Part shown: one piece after another, positions 7,939-17,302 of the stretch
How positions within the stretch are numbered: position 1 is the first letter of the stretch
Layout: each line of letters starts with the position of its first letter
Source: Enterocloster lavalensis
GTDB lineage: Bacteria > Bacillota > Clostridia > Lachnospirales > Lachnospiraceae
NCBI RefSeq assembly: GCF_902364025.1
Contig: NZ_CABJCG010000002.1
Coordinates: 124,001-188,000 of the forward strand
Reading direction: 5' to 3'
DNA: 64,000 nt
The notes under the pieces: model-generated
What the model saw: only the letters and a program-made list of their open reading frames with translations
Database searches by the model: none
What the model was told of the DNA's origin: nothing
Translations under genes and position numbers: made by a program

Positions 7939-8889
7939 ATGAAAAAGAACAGAAAAGCAATTCTTGCAATGATCACAACGGCGGTGCTGGCGGCTGGCGC
8001 TTTGGCGGGCTGCGGCAGCGCTTCAGGAAATACCACGGAGGCTGCCGGGACGGAGACTGGGACCACAGCGTCCACGGCGGCGGACACGTCCGCAGATACC
8101 ACCGCGGACACCACGACGGCGGAAACGGCTGCGGATGAGACTGCCGCGGATTTAAGCGGCTCCATCAGCATGGTGGGCTCCACTTCCATGGAGAAGTTCG
8201 CCAACGCGCTGAGCGAGGCATTTATGGAAAAATACCCGGATGTGACGGTTTCCGCCCAGTTTGTGGGCTCCGGCGCAGGGGTTGAGGCGGTGTTGAACGG
8301 GACCGCGGATATCGGCAACTCCTCCAGGAACTTAAAGGACGAGGAGAAGGAAAAGGGCGCTGTGGAAAATATCGTAGCCATCGACGGAATTGCCGTGGTG
8401 GTGGACCCGGCCAACGGGGTTGGGGATCTGACCAGAGAGCAGCTGGCGGACGTCTACACCGGCAAGATCAATAACTGGAAGGATCTGGGAGGATCCGACG
8501 CCCCCATCGTTGTGGTGGGACGCGAGTCCGGTTCCGGCACCCGCGGAGCGTTCGAGGAGCTTCTGGGGCTGGAGGACGCCTGCAAGTACAGCAATGAGCT
8601 GGACAGCACCGGAGCGGTGATGGCAAAGGTGGCTTCCACCCCCGGTTCCATCGGTTATGTGTCCCTGGACGTGCTGGACGATACGGTGAAGGCGCTGAAT
8701 CTGGAGGGGGCCGAGCCCACCGAGGAGAACATCAAGGCCGGAAGTTATTTCTTAAGCCGCCCCTTCGTGATGGCTACCAAGGGAGATTTGAGCCAGCAGA
8801 GCGAGTTGGTGCAGGCGCTGTTCGCCTACCTTCGGTCCGACGAAGGCGCAGAGCTGGTGAAATCGGTGGGCCTGATCACCATCGAGTAA
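7939..8889 (+). CDS. pstS: Phosphate ABC transporter substrate-binding lipoprotein
   Basis: Membrane-anchored extracellular phosphate-binding protein of the Pst high-affinity uptake system, 316 residues. The signal peptide ends in the lipobox LAGC near residue 25, followed by a Thr/Ala/Asp-rich linker to about residue 72. The mature domain contains the phosphate-loop signatures GSTSMEKF, GSGAGVEAVLNG and GRESGSGTRGAFEE. An AGGCATAGG-type ribosome site precedes ATG 7939. It heads pstSCAB-phoU; two strong stem-loops separate it from pstC, which usually lets the binding protein be made in excess. Confidence 0.96.
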   Translation: MKKNRKAILAMITTAVLAAGALAGCGSASGNTTEAAGTETGTTASTAADTSADTTADTTTAETAADETAADLSGSISMVGSTSMEKFANALSEAFMEKYPDVTVSAQFVGSGAGVEAVLNGTADIGNSSRNLKDEEKEKGAVENIVAIDGIAVVVDPANGVGDLTREQLADVYTGKINNWKDLGGSDAPIVVVGRESGSGTRGAFEELLGLEDACKYSNELDSTGAVMAKVASTPGSIGYVSLDVLDDTVKALNLEGAEPTEENIKAGSYFLSRPFVMATKGDLSQQSELVQALFAYLRSDEGAELVKSVGLITIE

Positions 8890-8893
8890 CCGG

Positions 8894-8989
8894 GACTGGC
8901 GGACTGTTCCGGCAAAACGCCGGAATTACTGCCCGCCGGTCAGAACCTGCGAGGCGTGTTGCGGTCTGTTGTGTGCACTGCGACACGCC
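8894..8989 (+). other. Two stem-loops between pstS and pstC
   Basis: Stem-loop 1 (8894-8941) pairs GACTGGCGG with CCGCCGGTC around an inner GTTCCGGC/GCCGGAAT stem. Stem-loop 2 (8953-8989) pairs GGCGTGT with ACACGCC. Neither has a T-run, so they are better read as 3'-end stabilisers of pstS mRNA or partial attenuators than as full terminators. Confidence 0.6.
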
Positions 8990-9014
8990 GGTCGTTTGAA
9001 AGGAGAGACACTGC

Positions 9015-9953
9015 ATGAGCTCGGAAACCATTTCCATTCGTTCCCACCACGGCAGCAAGTCTGCGGTTGAAAAGGCAGCCCAGGTGATCTTTACGGCCTG
9101 CGGCTTTTTCGCTGTGCTGGCGGTGGCGTCCATCGCTCTTTATATGGTGGTCAGCGGGACCCCGGCGCTGTTTAAGGTGGGGATACTGGAAATCCTGTTT
9201 GGCAGCGTGTGGCGCCCGGATGGGGTGGAGGCGTCCTTCGGTATCCTCTACGTGATCCTCACCTCCATCGTGGGCACCTCCATGGCGATTCTCATCGGAG
9301 TGCCCATCGGCGTGATGACGGCCGTGTTCCTGGCCGAGGTGGCGCCGCCCAGGCTGGCGGGCTTTGTCCGCCCGGCCGTGGAGCTGCTGGCCGGAATTCC
9401 TTCCGTGATTTACGGCCTTCTGGGAATTCTGATTTTAAACCCGCTGATGTATAAGCTGGAGCTGATTATTTTCAAAGGCTCCCAGACCCATCAGTTTACC
9501 GGCGGCGCCAATCTCATTTCCGCCGTGCTGGTGCTGGCGCTGATGATACTGCCCACGGTGATCAATATCAGCGAGTCCGCGCTGCGGGCCGTGCCGGTTC
9601 AGCTTCGCAGCGCCTCCCTGGCGCTGGGGGCCACGAAAATACAGACGATTTTCCATGTGGCGCTCCCCGCGGCCAGGTCCGGGATCATCACCGCGATTGT
9701 GCTGGGAACCGGGCGCGCCATCGGCGAGGCCATGGCCATCAGCCTGGTGTCGGGCAGCTCGGTCAACCTGCCTTTGCCCTTTAATTCCGTCCGCTTCCTG
9801 ACCACGGCCATTGTGTCGGAGATGGGATATGCGGCTGGGCTGCACCGGGAGGTGTTGTTCACCATCGGTCTGGTGCTGTTTGCATTTATCATGATCATCA
9901 ATGCCAGCCTGACCGGGCTGCTGAAGAAGGGAGGAAACAGGAATGACAGGTGA
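9015..9953 (+). CDS. pstC: Phosphate ABC transporter permease PstC
   Basis: Integral membrane permease subunit of the Pst phosphate importer, 312 residues with about six transmembrane segments. A cytoplasmic N-terminus precedes a first helix near residues 25-45. The EAA-type coupling loop is visible as ALGATKIQTIFHVALPAARSGI near residue 200, and GTGRAIGEAMA follows, as in the family. AAAGGAG precedes ATG 9015. It overlaps pstA by 11 bases, so the two permeases are translationally coupled. Confidence 0.95.
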   Translation: MSSETISIRSHHGSKSAVEKAAQVIFTACGFFAVLAVASIALYMVVSGTPALFKVGILEILFGSVWRPDGVEASFGILYVILTSIVGTSMAILIGVPIGVMTAVFLAEVAPPRLAGFVRPAVELLAGIPSVIYGLLGILILNPLMYKLELIIFKGSQTHQFTGGANLISAVLVLALMILPTVINISESALRAVPVQLRSASLALGATKIQTIFHVALPAARSGIITAIVLGTGRAIGEAMAISLVSGSSVNLPLPFNSVRFLTTAIVSEMGYAAGLHREVLFTIGLVLFAFIMIINASLTGLLKKGGNRNDR

Positions 9954-10848
9954 AGCGGCCATTCGGATTCATAAACAGTCCGTGGTGCGAAAGAGCATTT
10001 ACGGCAGGCATGTGCGCATGTCGGACCTGATTCTCACCGGCCTCATCTATCTGTGCGCCGGTCTCTCCATCGCCATACTGGCCGGGATCATGGGCTATGT
10101 GTTTGCGCGGGGAATCCCGAACATCAGCTGGCGGTTTCTCACCACGGTCACCAGCGCCACCAAGGGCACCTTTGGAATATTGGGAAATATTGTAAACACG
10201 TTGTACATTGTGGTGATCACGCTGCTGATCGCGACACCCATCGGAATCGGGGCGGCGATCTACCTGAACGAGTACGCCAGGCCGGGGCGTCTGGTGAAAG
10301 CCATTGAGTTCACCACCGAGACGTTGTCCGGCATACCGTCCATTATTTTCGGCCTCTTTGGTATGGTGTTTTTTGGAAATACACTGGGCCTCAAATATTC
10401 CATTCTCACCGGCGCGCTGACGCTGACCCTGATGATTCTGCCGCTGATCACGCGGACCACCCAGGAGGCGTTAAAAACGGTGCCGGACAGCTACCGGAGC
10501 GGCGCTCTTGGCATCGGGGCCACAAAATGGTATATGATCCGCACCATCCTGCTGCCCAGCGCCATGCCGGGAATTCTCACCGGCGTGATTTTGGCCATCG
10601 GCCGGATCGTGGGCGAGTCGGCGGCCCTTCTGTTCACCGCGGGCAGCGGTTACTACATGCCCAGAAACTGGCTGGGCAAGGTGATGGAGCCGGGCGGAAC
10701 CCTGACGATTCAGCTCTATCTGTTCATGCAGAAGGCGAAGTACAACGAGGCGTTCGGCGTGGCGGTGGTATTACTGGCAATCGTTCTGGCCATCAACGGG
10801 CTGGCCAGATATTTATCCCGAAAATTCAATGTGGAGACCGGCGCATAG
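9943..10848 (+). CDS. pstA: Phosphate ABC transporter permease PstA
   Basis: Second membrane subunit of the Pst importer, 301 residues with about six transmembrane helices. The ABC-coupling loop [23 protein letters not shown] sits near residue 185, followed by [18 protein letters not shown], typical of PstA. The start ATG lies inside the 3' end of pstC behind GGGAGG. It is followed closely by pstB. Confidence 0.95.
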   Translation: MTGEAAIRIHKQSVVRKSIYGRHVRMSDLILTGLIYLCAGLSIAILAGIMGYVFARGIPNISWRFLTTVTSATKGTFGILGNIVNTLYIVVITLLIATPIGIGAAIYLNEYARPGRLVKAIEFTTETLSGIPSIIFGLFGMVFFGNTLGLKYSILTGALTLTLMILPLITRTTQEALKTVPDSYRSGALGIGATKWYMIRTILLPSAMPGILTGVILAIGRIVGESAALLFTAGSGYYMPRNWLGKVMEPGGTLTIQLYLFMQKAKYNEAFGVAVVLLAIVLAINGLARYLSRKFNVETGA

Positions 10849-10867
10849 AGCCGGGGAGGAGAATCAC

Positions 10868-11629
10868 GTGGAAGCAAAGACAAAAATTTCGGCCCGGAGT
10901 CTGAACCTGTATTACGGTGAAAATCACGCGTTAAAGGATATCAGCCTGGACCTGTATGAACATAAAATCACCGCGTTTATCGGGCCGTCGGGCTGCGGAA
11001 AATCCACCTTTTTAAAGACCTTGAACCGCATGAACGACCTGGTGGCCGGTGTGAAAATAGACGGGACGGTGCTGCTGGACGAGGAAGATATCTATGATCC
11101 CCAGGTGGATACCACGCTTCTTCGCAAGAAGATCGGCATGGTGTTCCAGCAGCCCAACCCATTTCCCATGAGCATCTACGACAACGTGGCCTACGGTCCC
11201 AGAATCCACGGCGTTAAGAACAAGGCCCGGCTGGACGAGATTGTGGAGAGCAGCCTGCGGGGCGCGGCGCTGTGGGACGAGGTTTCCGACCGGCTGAGGA
11301 AGCCGGCGCTGGGGCTTTCCGGCGGCCAGCAGCAGAGGCTGTGCATCGCCAGGGCATTGGCGGTGGAGCCGGAGGTGCTTCTGATGGATGAGCCGACTTC
11401 GGCGCTGGACCCCATCTCCACTCTGAAGATCGAGGATTTGATGGACGACTTAAAGAGCCGTTATACGGTGGCGATTGTCACCCATAACATGCAGCAGGCG
11501 GCGCGGATCGCCGACTACACGGCGTTTTTCCTGGTGGGCGAGGTGGTGGAGTACGCCGCCACGGACGAACTGTTCACCGTGCCGCGGGATAAGCGCACGG
11601 AAGACTATATTACCGGGCGTTTCGGGTGA
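10868..11629 (+). CDS. pstB: Phosphate ABC transporter ATPase PstB
   Basis: Cytoplasmic ATPase that powers phosphate import, 253 residues, normal for PstB. Walker A is GPSGCGKST near residue 38, the signature is LSGGQQQR, Walker B is [11 protein letters not shown], and the switch histidine is in [12 protein letters not shown] 10868 is chosen because GGGGAGGAG stands about seven bases upstream; a longer frame from 10829 would overlap pstA without a ribosome site. Confidence 0.95.
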   Translation: MEAKTKISARSLNLYYGENHALKDISLDLYEHKITAFIGPSGCGKSTFLKTLNRMNDLVAGVKIDGTVLLDEEDIYDPQVDTTLLRKKIGMVFQQPNPFPMSIYDNVAYGPRIHGVKNKARLDEIVESSLRGAALWDEVSDRLRKPALGLSGGQQQRLCIARALAVEPEVLLMDEPTSALDPISTLKIEDLMDDLKSRYTVAIVTHNMQQAARIADYTAFFLVGEVVEYAATDELFTVPRDKRTEDYITGRFG

Positions 11630-11707
11630 CGGAAGGTTTGGCAGCGGGTGCAAACGCACAGCGGCCAGCCGAACGGGTGGAGCCGGGCGTTGGGAAAGGG
11701 GTTTAAG

Positions 11708-12370
11708 ATGAGCGTTAGAGTGACATATGAACATGAACTGGGGCTGCTTAACCAGGATTTGATGGAGATGGCCCACATGGTGGAGCGGGCCATTGAGCAG
11801 ACCTTCACAGCCTTTGAAGATCAGGATTTTCAGATGGCAGAGGACATCATCAAGGGCGACCGCACGGTCAACGACATGGAGCGGGCCATCGAGGCCCGGT
11901 GCCTGTCCCTGATCCTGCGCCAGCAGCCTGTGGCCGGGGACCTGCGCCAGGTTTCCACCGCGCTGAAGGTGGTGACGGATCTGGAGCGGATCGGGGACCA
12001 TGCCTCGGATATCGCGGAGCTGATTCTGCGCATCAAGAGCGATCACGCGTATCACATTGTAAAGCACCTGCCGGCAATGGCGGCGGCGGCTGGGAAAATG
12101 GTTCACGACGCCATCGAGGCGTTTATCAACCGGGATCTGGACGCGGCCGTCTCCATTATCAAGCGGGACGACGAGGTGGACAATCTGTTCAACCAGGTGA
12201 AAACGGACGTGATCCAGCTGCTTCGGGTATCGCCAGACCAGGCGGACCAGGGCATCGACCTGCTGATGGTGGCGAAATATCTGGAGCGCATCGGGGATCA
12301 CGCAGTCAACGTGTGCGAGTGGACCCAGTTCTCCAGGACAGGGGCTCTGAAAAATGTGAGAATTATGTAA
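11708..12370 (+). CDS. phoU: Phosphate signalling regulator PhoU
   Basis: Cytoplasmic all-helical protein of 220 residues that couples Pst activity to PhoR/PhoP signalling and restrains phosphate uptake. Two PhoU repeats each carry the metal-site pattern DLERIGDHASDIAE (near residue 97) or YLERIGDHAVNVCE (near 197). ATG 11708 follows GGAAAGGGG. It closes the pst operon; no phoR/phoP pair lies in the window. A candidate terminator follows at 12410. Confidence 0.95.
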   Translation: MSVRVTYEHELGLLNQDLMEMAHMVERAIEQTFTAFEDQDFQMAEDIIKGDRTVNDMERAIEARCLSLILRQQPVAGDLRQVSTALKVVTDLERIGDHASDIAELILRIKSDHAYHIVKHLPAMAAAAGKMVHDAIEAFINRDLDAAVSIIKRDDEVDNLFNQVKTDVIQLLRVSPDQADQGIDLLMVAKYLERIGDHAVNVCEWTQFSRTGALKNVRIM

Positions 12371-12409
12371 GCAGTTGAGGCGTGCGCCGTTGTGGGCGCG
12401 CGGTACATA

Positions 12410-12445
12410 GGGCGGTACGCTGTTGCGGGCGTACGCCCTTTACTT
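12410..12445 (+). terminator. Candidate terminator after phoU
   Basis: GGGCGGTACGC (12410-12420) pairs with GCGTACGCCC (12429-12438) with one bulged G, followed by a broken T-rich stretch. It would end the pst operon. Confidence 0.55.
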
Positions 12446-12520
12446 TTATTTTCAGATGCCTTAAAATAAAAATCAGCAGGACGGCAAGAGCCGAATCAGA
12501 GCGGAGAAGGAGTGTTGGAA

Positions 12521-13141
12521 ATGAAAGTATTACTGATCAACGGAAGCCCTCACGGGGCGGGATGTACATACACGGCCCTGGAGGAGGTGGCCCGGGCGCT
12601 GCACGAGGACGGCGTGGAGACGGAGCTGATCCAGATCGGCACCGGAGCGGTCCACGGCTGCATCGGCTGCGGCCACTGTAAGAGCGCGGGCTGTTGCGTG
12701 TTCAACGACGACCAGGTAAACGAAGCGGCGGCAAAGCTGCGGGAGGCGGACGGCCTGGTGGTTGGTTCCCCGGTCTATTACGCCTCGCCGAACGGTTCGA
12801 TCCTGGCCTTTTTGGACCGCCTGTTCATGAGCGGCGGCGGATTCCGCCTGAAACCGGCGGCGGCCATCGCCTCGGCCAGAAGAGCGGGCACCACGGCCAC
12901 GGTGGATGCCATCAACAAATATTTCTCCCTGTCCGGGATGCCCATTGTGAGCTCCAATTATTTCCATGTCATCCACGGAAATACCCCGGAGGAGGCGAAG
13001 CAGGACGAGGAGGGCATGCAGACCATGCGCACCATCGGCCACAACATGGCCTGGCTCCTGAAATGCATTGAAGCGGGCCGCGGGGCCGGAGTGGCGGAGC
13101 CGGTGGCTGAGGGGAAGATTAAGACGAATTTTATCCGGTAA
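12521..13141 (+). CDS. Flavodoxin-fold NAD(P)H-dependent FMN reductase
   Basis: Cytoplasmic flavoprotein of 206 residues in the NADPH-dependent FMN reductase / iron-sulfur flavoprotein group. The N-terminus MKVLLINGSPHGAGCTYTAL is the FMN phosphate loop. A cysteine cluster GCIGCGHCKSAGCC near residues 46-60 resembles the compact cysteine motif of iron-sulfur flavoproteins, so it may carry an FeS cluster. AAGGAG lies eight bases before ATG 12521. It stands alone between phoU and a bidirectional terminator, and its electron acceptor cannot be deduced. Confidence 0.85.
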   Translation: MKVLLINGSPHGAGCTYTALEEVARALHEDGVETELIQIGTGAVHGCIGCGHCKSAGCCVFNDDQVNEAAAKLREADGLVVGSPVYYASPNGSILAFLDRLFMSGGGFRLKPAAAIASARRAGTTATVDAINKYFSLSGMPIVSSNYFHVIHGNTPEEAKQDEEGMQTMRTIGHNMAWLLKCIEAGRGAGVAEPVAEGKIKTNFIR

Positions 13142-13167
13142 GTGAAGAATGGCCGAAAAGGCAAAAA

Positions 13168-13208
13168 AGAGCTGCGGGAAGTATTTTTTGCTTTCCCGCG
13201 GCCCTTTT
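13168..13208. terminator. Bidirectional terminator between convergent genes
   Basis: GCTGCGGGAA (13171-13180) pairs with TTCCCGCGGC (13193-13202). T-rich sequence lies on the plus side (CCCTTTT), and on the minus side the A-run around 13163-13169 provides the T-run. It separates the flavoprotein gene from the minus-strand kinase. Confidence 0.75.
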
Positions 13209-13218
13209 AAGCTACGTT

Positions 13219-14154
13219 TTATCCCAAAGACTTTATAAACTCCTCCACCTCGTCCATCGGCCTGTAAGCCGGAATGGTTCCGTCAATGGTGACGGAGAGG
13301 GCGGCGTATTTGCTGGCCCAGTGGGTGGCCTCTTTTAAATCCTTGCCCAGAATCAGCTGCGCCACGGTGGCTGCCATGTAGCCGTCGCCCGCGCCTGCGG
13401 TGTTGACCACGTTCTCCACCTTCACCGATTCCACGGTCCAGTATTCGTCGCCGCACAGAACCGCGCTTCCGTCGCCACCCATGGTCATGATGATGTTGGG
13501 CACGCCGTATTTTTCCTGCACCTTATTTAACATATCCTGGGGCAGGATGGGGCTGTCCTGGGGCAGGTCCAGGATGTATCGGCCCTCCACCTCGTTGATA
13601 AACAGATAGTCCACATAGTCCAGACGGCCCATGGGCTTCTCGGGAAGGGGGCTGGGGTTGACCAGCGTCACCATTCCCAGTTCCTTGGCGTAGCGGGCGG
13701 CGTCCAGAGACAGCTGCTCCGGCACCTCGAAGCCGGTGACGAACATTTTGGTGCCCTTCATGGCGTCCAAAGCGGCCTTCACCTCGTCTAAGGTCAGCTT
13801 CACGCTGGAGCTGTCCCCGTCGATCACGGTGTTCTGGCCGTCGGGTCCGATTAAGATCAGGCCGGTGCCGGTGGAAACCTCGTCGGTGCGGTACAGGTAG
13901 GTGGTGTCCACGCCTGCGTCCTGCATCCATTTCTCGCCCAGGTCGCCCCAGGGATCATTTCCCACCTTGCCAATATATGCGGTGTCGATGCCCAGGCGTC
14001 CCAGGGCTACGGAAACATTGGAGCCCTTGCCGCCGTCCTCGGCCACATGCCATTTGGTCACACAGAGAGTTTCGCCCCATACGGGCATATGGTCCGCGTA
14101 GGCGTACTGGCCCACGCCGTGGCTGTTCAGTACAATTACGTCTTTTTTGCTCAT
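13219..14154 (-). CDS. PfkB-family carbohydrate kinase (paralogue 1)
   Basis: Cytoplasmic ribokinase-fold sugar kinase of 311 residues. GGKGSNVSVALGRLG near residue 41 matches the first PfkB signature, and NTAGAGDGYMAA near 250 is the second signature with the catalytic Asp and anion hole. The N-terminus DVIVLNSHGVGQ is shared with the paralogue at 23996, and the two are similar along their whole length. It starts six bases after the NagB-like gene 14161-15054, so the pair form one minus-strand operon. The substrate is not identifiable; pairing with a NagB-like enzyme suggests phosphorylation of an amino or keto sugar. Confidence 0.9.
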   Translation of the reverse strand: MSKKDVIVLNSHGVGQYAYADHMPVWGETLCVTKWHVAEDGGKGSNVSVALGRLGIDTAYIGKVGNDPWGDLGEKWMQDAGVDTTYLYRTDEVSTGTGLILIGPDGQNTVIDGDSSSVKLTLDEVKAALDAMKGTKMFVTGFEVPEQLSLDAARYAKELGMVTLVNPSPLPEKPMGRLDYVDYLFINEVEGRYILDLPQDSPILPQDMLNKVQEKYGVPNIIMTMGGDGSAVLCGDEYWTVESVKVENVVNTAGAGDGYMAATVAQLILGKDLKEATHWASKYAALSVTIDGTIPAYRPMDEVEEFIKSLG

Positions 14155-14160
14155 CTTAAA

Positions 14161-15054
14161 TCACCATCCTTTGATTTCATGGGACATGGGATGATCGGCG
14201 GTGTCCACGTTGCAGAACAGCGTCACATCCGGGATATACTTGGGAAGCAGGGTAACCGGGTACTCCAGAGTCGGCTCGCTGAACAGGGCGACTCTCACCA
14301 CGGTCTGTTTCCAGGAACCGGTGGCGATCATGTACACGGCCCGCTTGGCGGACAGCATGGTCTTGAAGCCCAGGGTGACGGCTTTGGGCGGAACGCGGTC
14401 GTAGCAGCCGCCAAAGGTGCGCTGGCTCAGGGCCACGATGGTGTCCTCGTTCAAATCCACAACCCTGGTCTTGGAGTTGGCGTACTCTTCGATGGAGAGA
14501 CGGCAGGAATAACGGCGGGGCGGCTCGCAGAAGGCCACCAGGCCCTTGCAGCCAACGCCTGCCCAGAGGGTGTCGATGCCTCCCAGCTCCTGGCACAGGT
14601 TGTCGGGATAGTCCAGATCGTTGATACGGGTCCAGATCCGCTGGTTCTCCGGCACGTTGAGTTCCGGATCGATGCGGCCGTAGAAGCAGGCGTTCATGGT
14701 GCCCTCCAGGCTCTCATAGGTGTCGCCTACCGGGAAAGGACGTCCCTCCCAATCCAGGAAATCGTCCATGTGGAATACCCAGAGATTCTTTAAGCTGATG
14801 CGCTCCTTGTTGACGCGGTCGATGAAGATGTCATATTCGTCGGTAGGACCGGCCGGGAGTACCCATTTGGTCAGTTTCCCCTCAGCGTTGTGCTGGATCA
14901 CCTCATCAGCCATCATATTTCCAATAATTGACATCATAGAGGCGCGGTCTTCCTTAATGACCAGCTTCGTCTTCAGGTCCGGCTGTTTTTCCAGATCCTG
15001 CCATGGAATTGAACACCAGCGGTACAGTTCTTCTCTTGAAATTTTAAAATCCAT
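14161..15054 (-). CDS. NagB-like glucosamine-6-phosphate isomerase/deaminase family protein
   Basis: Cytoplasmic protein of 297 residues with the NagB/RpiA fold. DDFLDW after VFHMD near residue 116 and TLWAGVGCKGLVAF near 182 correspond to the substrate-site segments of glucosamine-6-phosphate deaminases. It is longer and divergent from classical NagB (about 240-270 residues), and an unusual N-terminal extension of about 45 residues precedes the fold. It is co-transcribed with the PfkB kinase immediately downstream. Together they could phosphorylate and then isomerise or deaminate an amino sugar or related adduct. AAAGGAGAG precedes ATG 15054. Substrate assignment is inference. Confidence 0.75.
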   Translation of the reverse strand: MDFKISREELYRWCSIPWQDLEKQPDLKTKLVIKEDRASMMSIIGNMMADEVIQHNAEGKLTKWVLPAGPTDEYDIFIDRVNKERISLKNLWVFHMDDFLDWEGRPFPVGDTYESLEGTMNACFYGRIDPELNVPENQRIWTRINDLDYPDNLCQELGGIDTLWAGVGCKGLVAFCEPPRRYSCRLSIEEYANSKTRVVDLNEDTIVALSQRTFGGCYDRVPPKAVTLGFKTMLSAKRAVYMIATGSWKQTVVRVALFSEPTLEYPVTLLPKYIPDVTLFCNVDTADHPMSHEIKGW

Positions 15055-15129
15055 TATCGAGCTCTCCTTTTCCTTTATACCACGCCGCGGCCCGGGGCCG
15101 GGTATGGATAAGTTTCTTTATTAGAAATA

Positions 15130-15135
15130 ATTATA
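15130..15135 (-). promoter_or_regulatory. Extended -10 promoter of the NagB-like/kinase operon
   Basis: On the minus strand TGGTATAAT gives an extended -10 (TG-N-TATAAT); no good -35 is seen. It lies about 75 bases before the NagB-like start. Confidence 0.55.
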
Positions 15136-15232
15136 CCATATCAAATGCCGACAGGCACATGACAAGAGGTAAGTTTCCTTGAATATTTCGCGCATAAAAC
15201 GGGCTGTCTCAGGCAGGGGGCCGTTTGAACCG

Positions 15233-15265
15233 AAAAGATATGCCCCCTGTTACCGTGGGGGCATA
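15233..15265 (-). terminator. Terminator of the APC permease gene
   Basis: TATGCCCCC (15239-15247) pairs with GGGGGCATA (15257-15265). Reading on the minus strand, TATCTTTT follows the stem, giving a plausible rho-independent terminator. Confidence 0.65.
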
Positions 15266-15308
15266 CCGGATTTCTGTATGGCGGTCACCGGGCATGCCGT
15301 TTGAGACA

Positions 15309-16787
<1,479 letters not shown>

Positions 16788-17077
16788 TACAAGTATTAAA
16801 AATTTATATCCAGATTCTAAAAAAATGGGAAAATGCACAAAGATAATTCTAAGAAACCAGCCAAAAACCTATGAATCATTGTGCACATGGTATAAGAACC
16901 GGTGGAAATATCCGGGGAAATGATTGCGTTAAAAGACAAGTTGCGAATAAACTGATCCATTAGGGCAGGGCGAGAAAAGCCCACAGGCGCGGGATAAACC
17001 GGCAATTTGGTAAATATTCCTAAAAAATGGAGGGCCAATTCCACGGATATAAATCTATTTTGACAGTAAATTTATAA
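16788..17077. other. AT-rich divergent intergenic region
   Basis: About 290 bases between the divergent APC permease and NhaC promoters. It is AT-rich and no gene, known RNA motif or clear repeat was seen. Confidence 0.5.
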
Positions 17078-17106
17078 TTGACGGACATGAGGTGCAATGC
17101 TATAAT
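17078..17106 (+). promoter_or_regulatory. Promoter of the NhaC antiporter gene
   Basis: TTGACG (17078-17083), exactly 17 bases, then TATAAT (17101-17106). This near-perfect promoter would produce a leader of about 190 bases before the GTG start. In that leader GGCCTGT (17123-17129) can pair with ACAGGCC (17187-17193). Confidence 0.85.
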
Positions 17107-17302
17107 GGGTCCAACAAAAGTGGGCCTGTTTTTGAAAAACATATAAACATGTTTGGGAAATTGGGATCATGATGTATGCGGCTCCCACAGGCCGCAAACT
17201 AAAAAAGTTTATAGGGGAAAGGAATTGGTGTTTAAGATGAGAGATGGGAAACGGAAACCGGGATATGAGGTTCAATCGGAACCGGATTGGGGGTGTTGAC
17301 CT

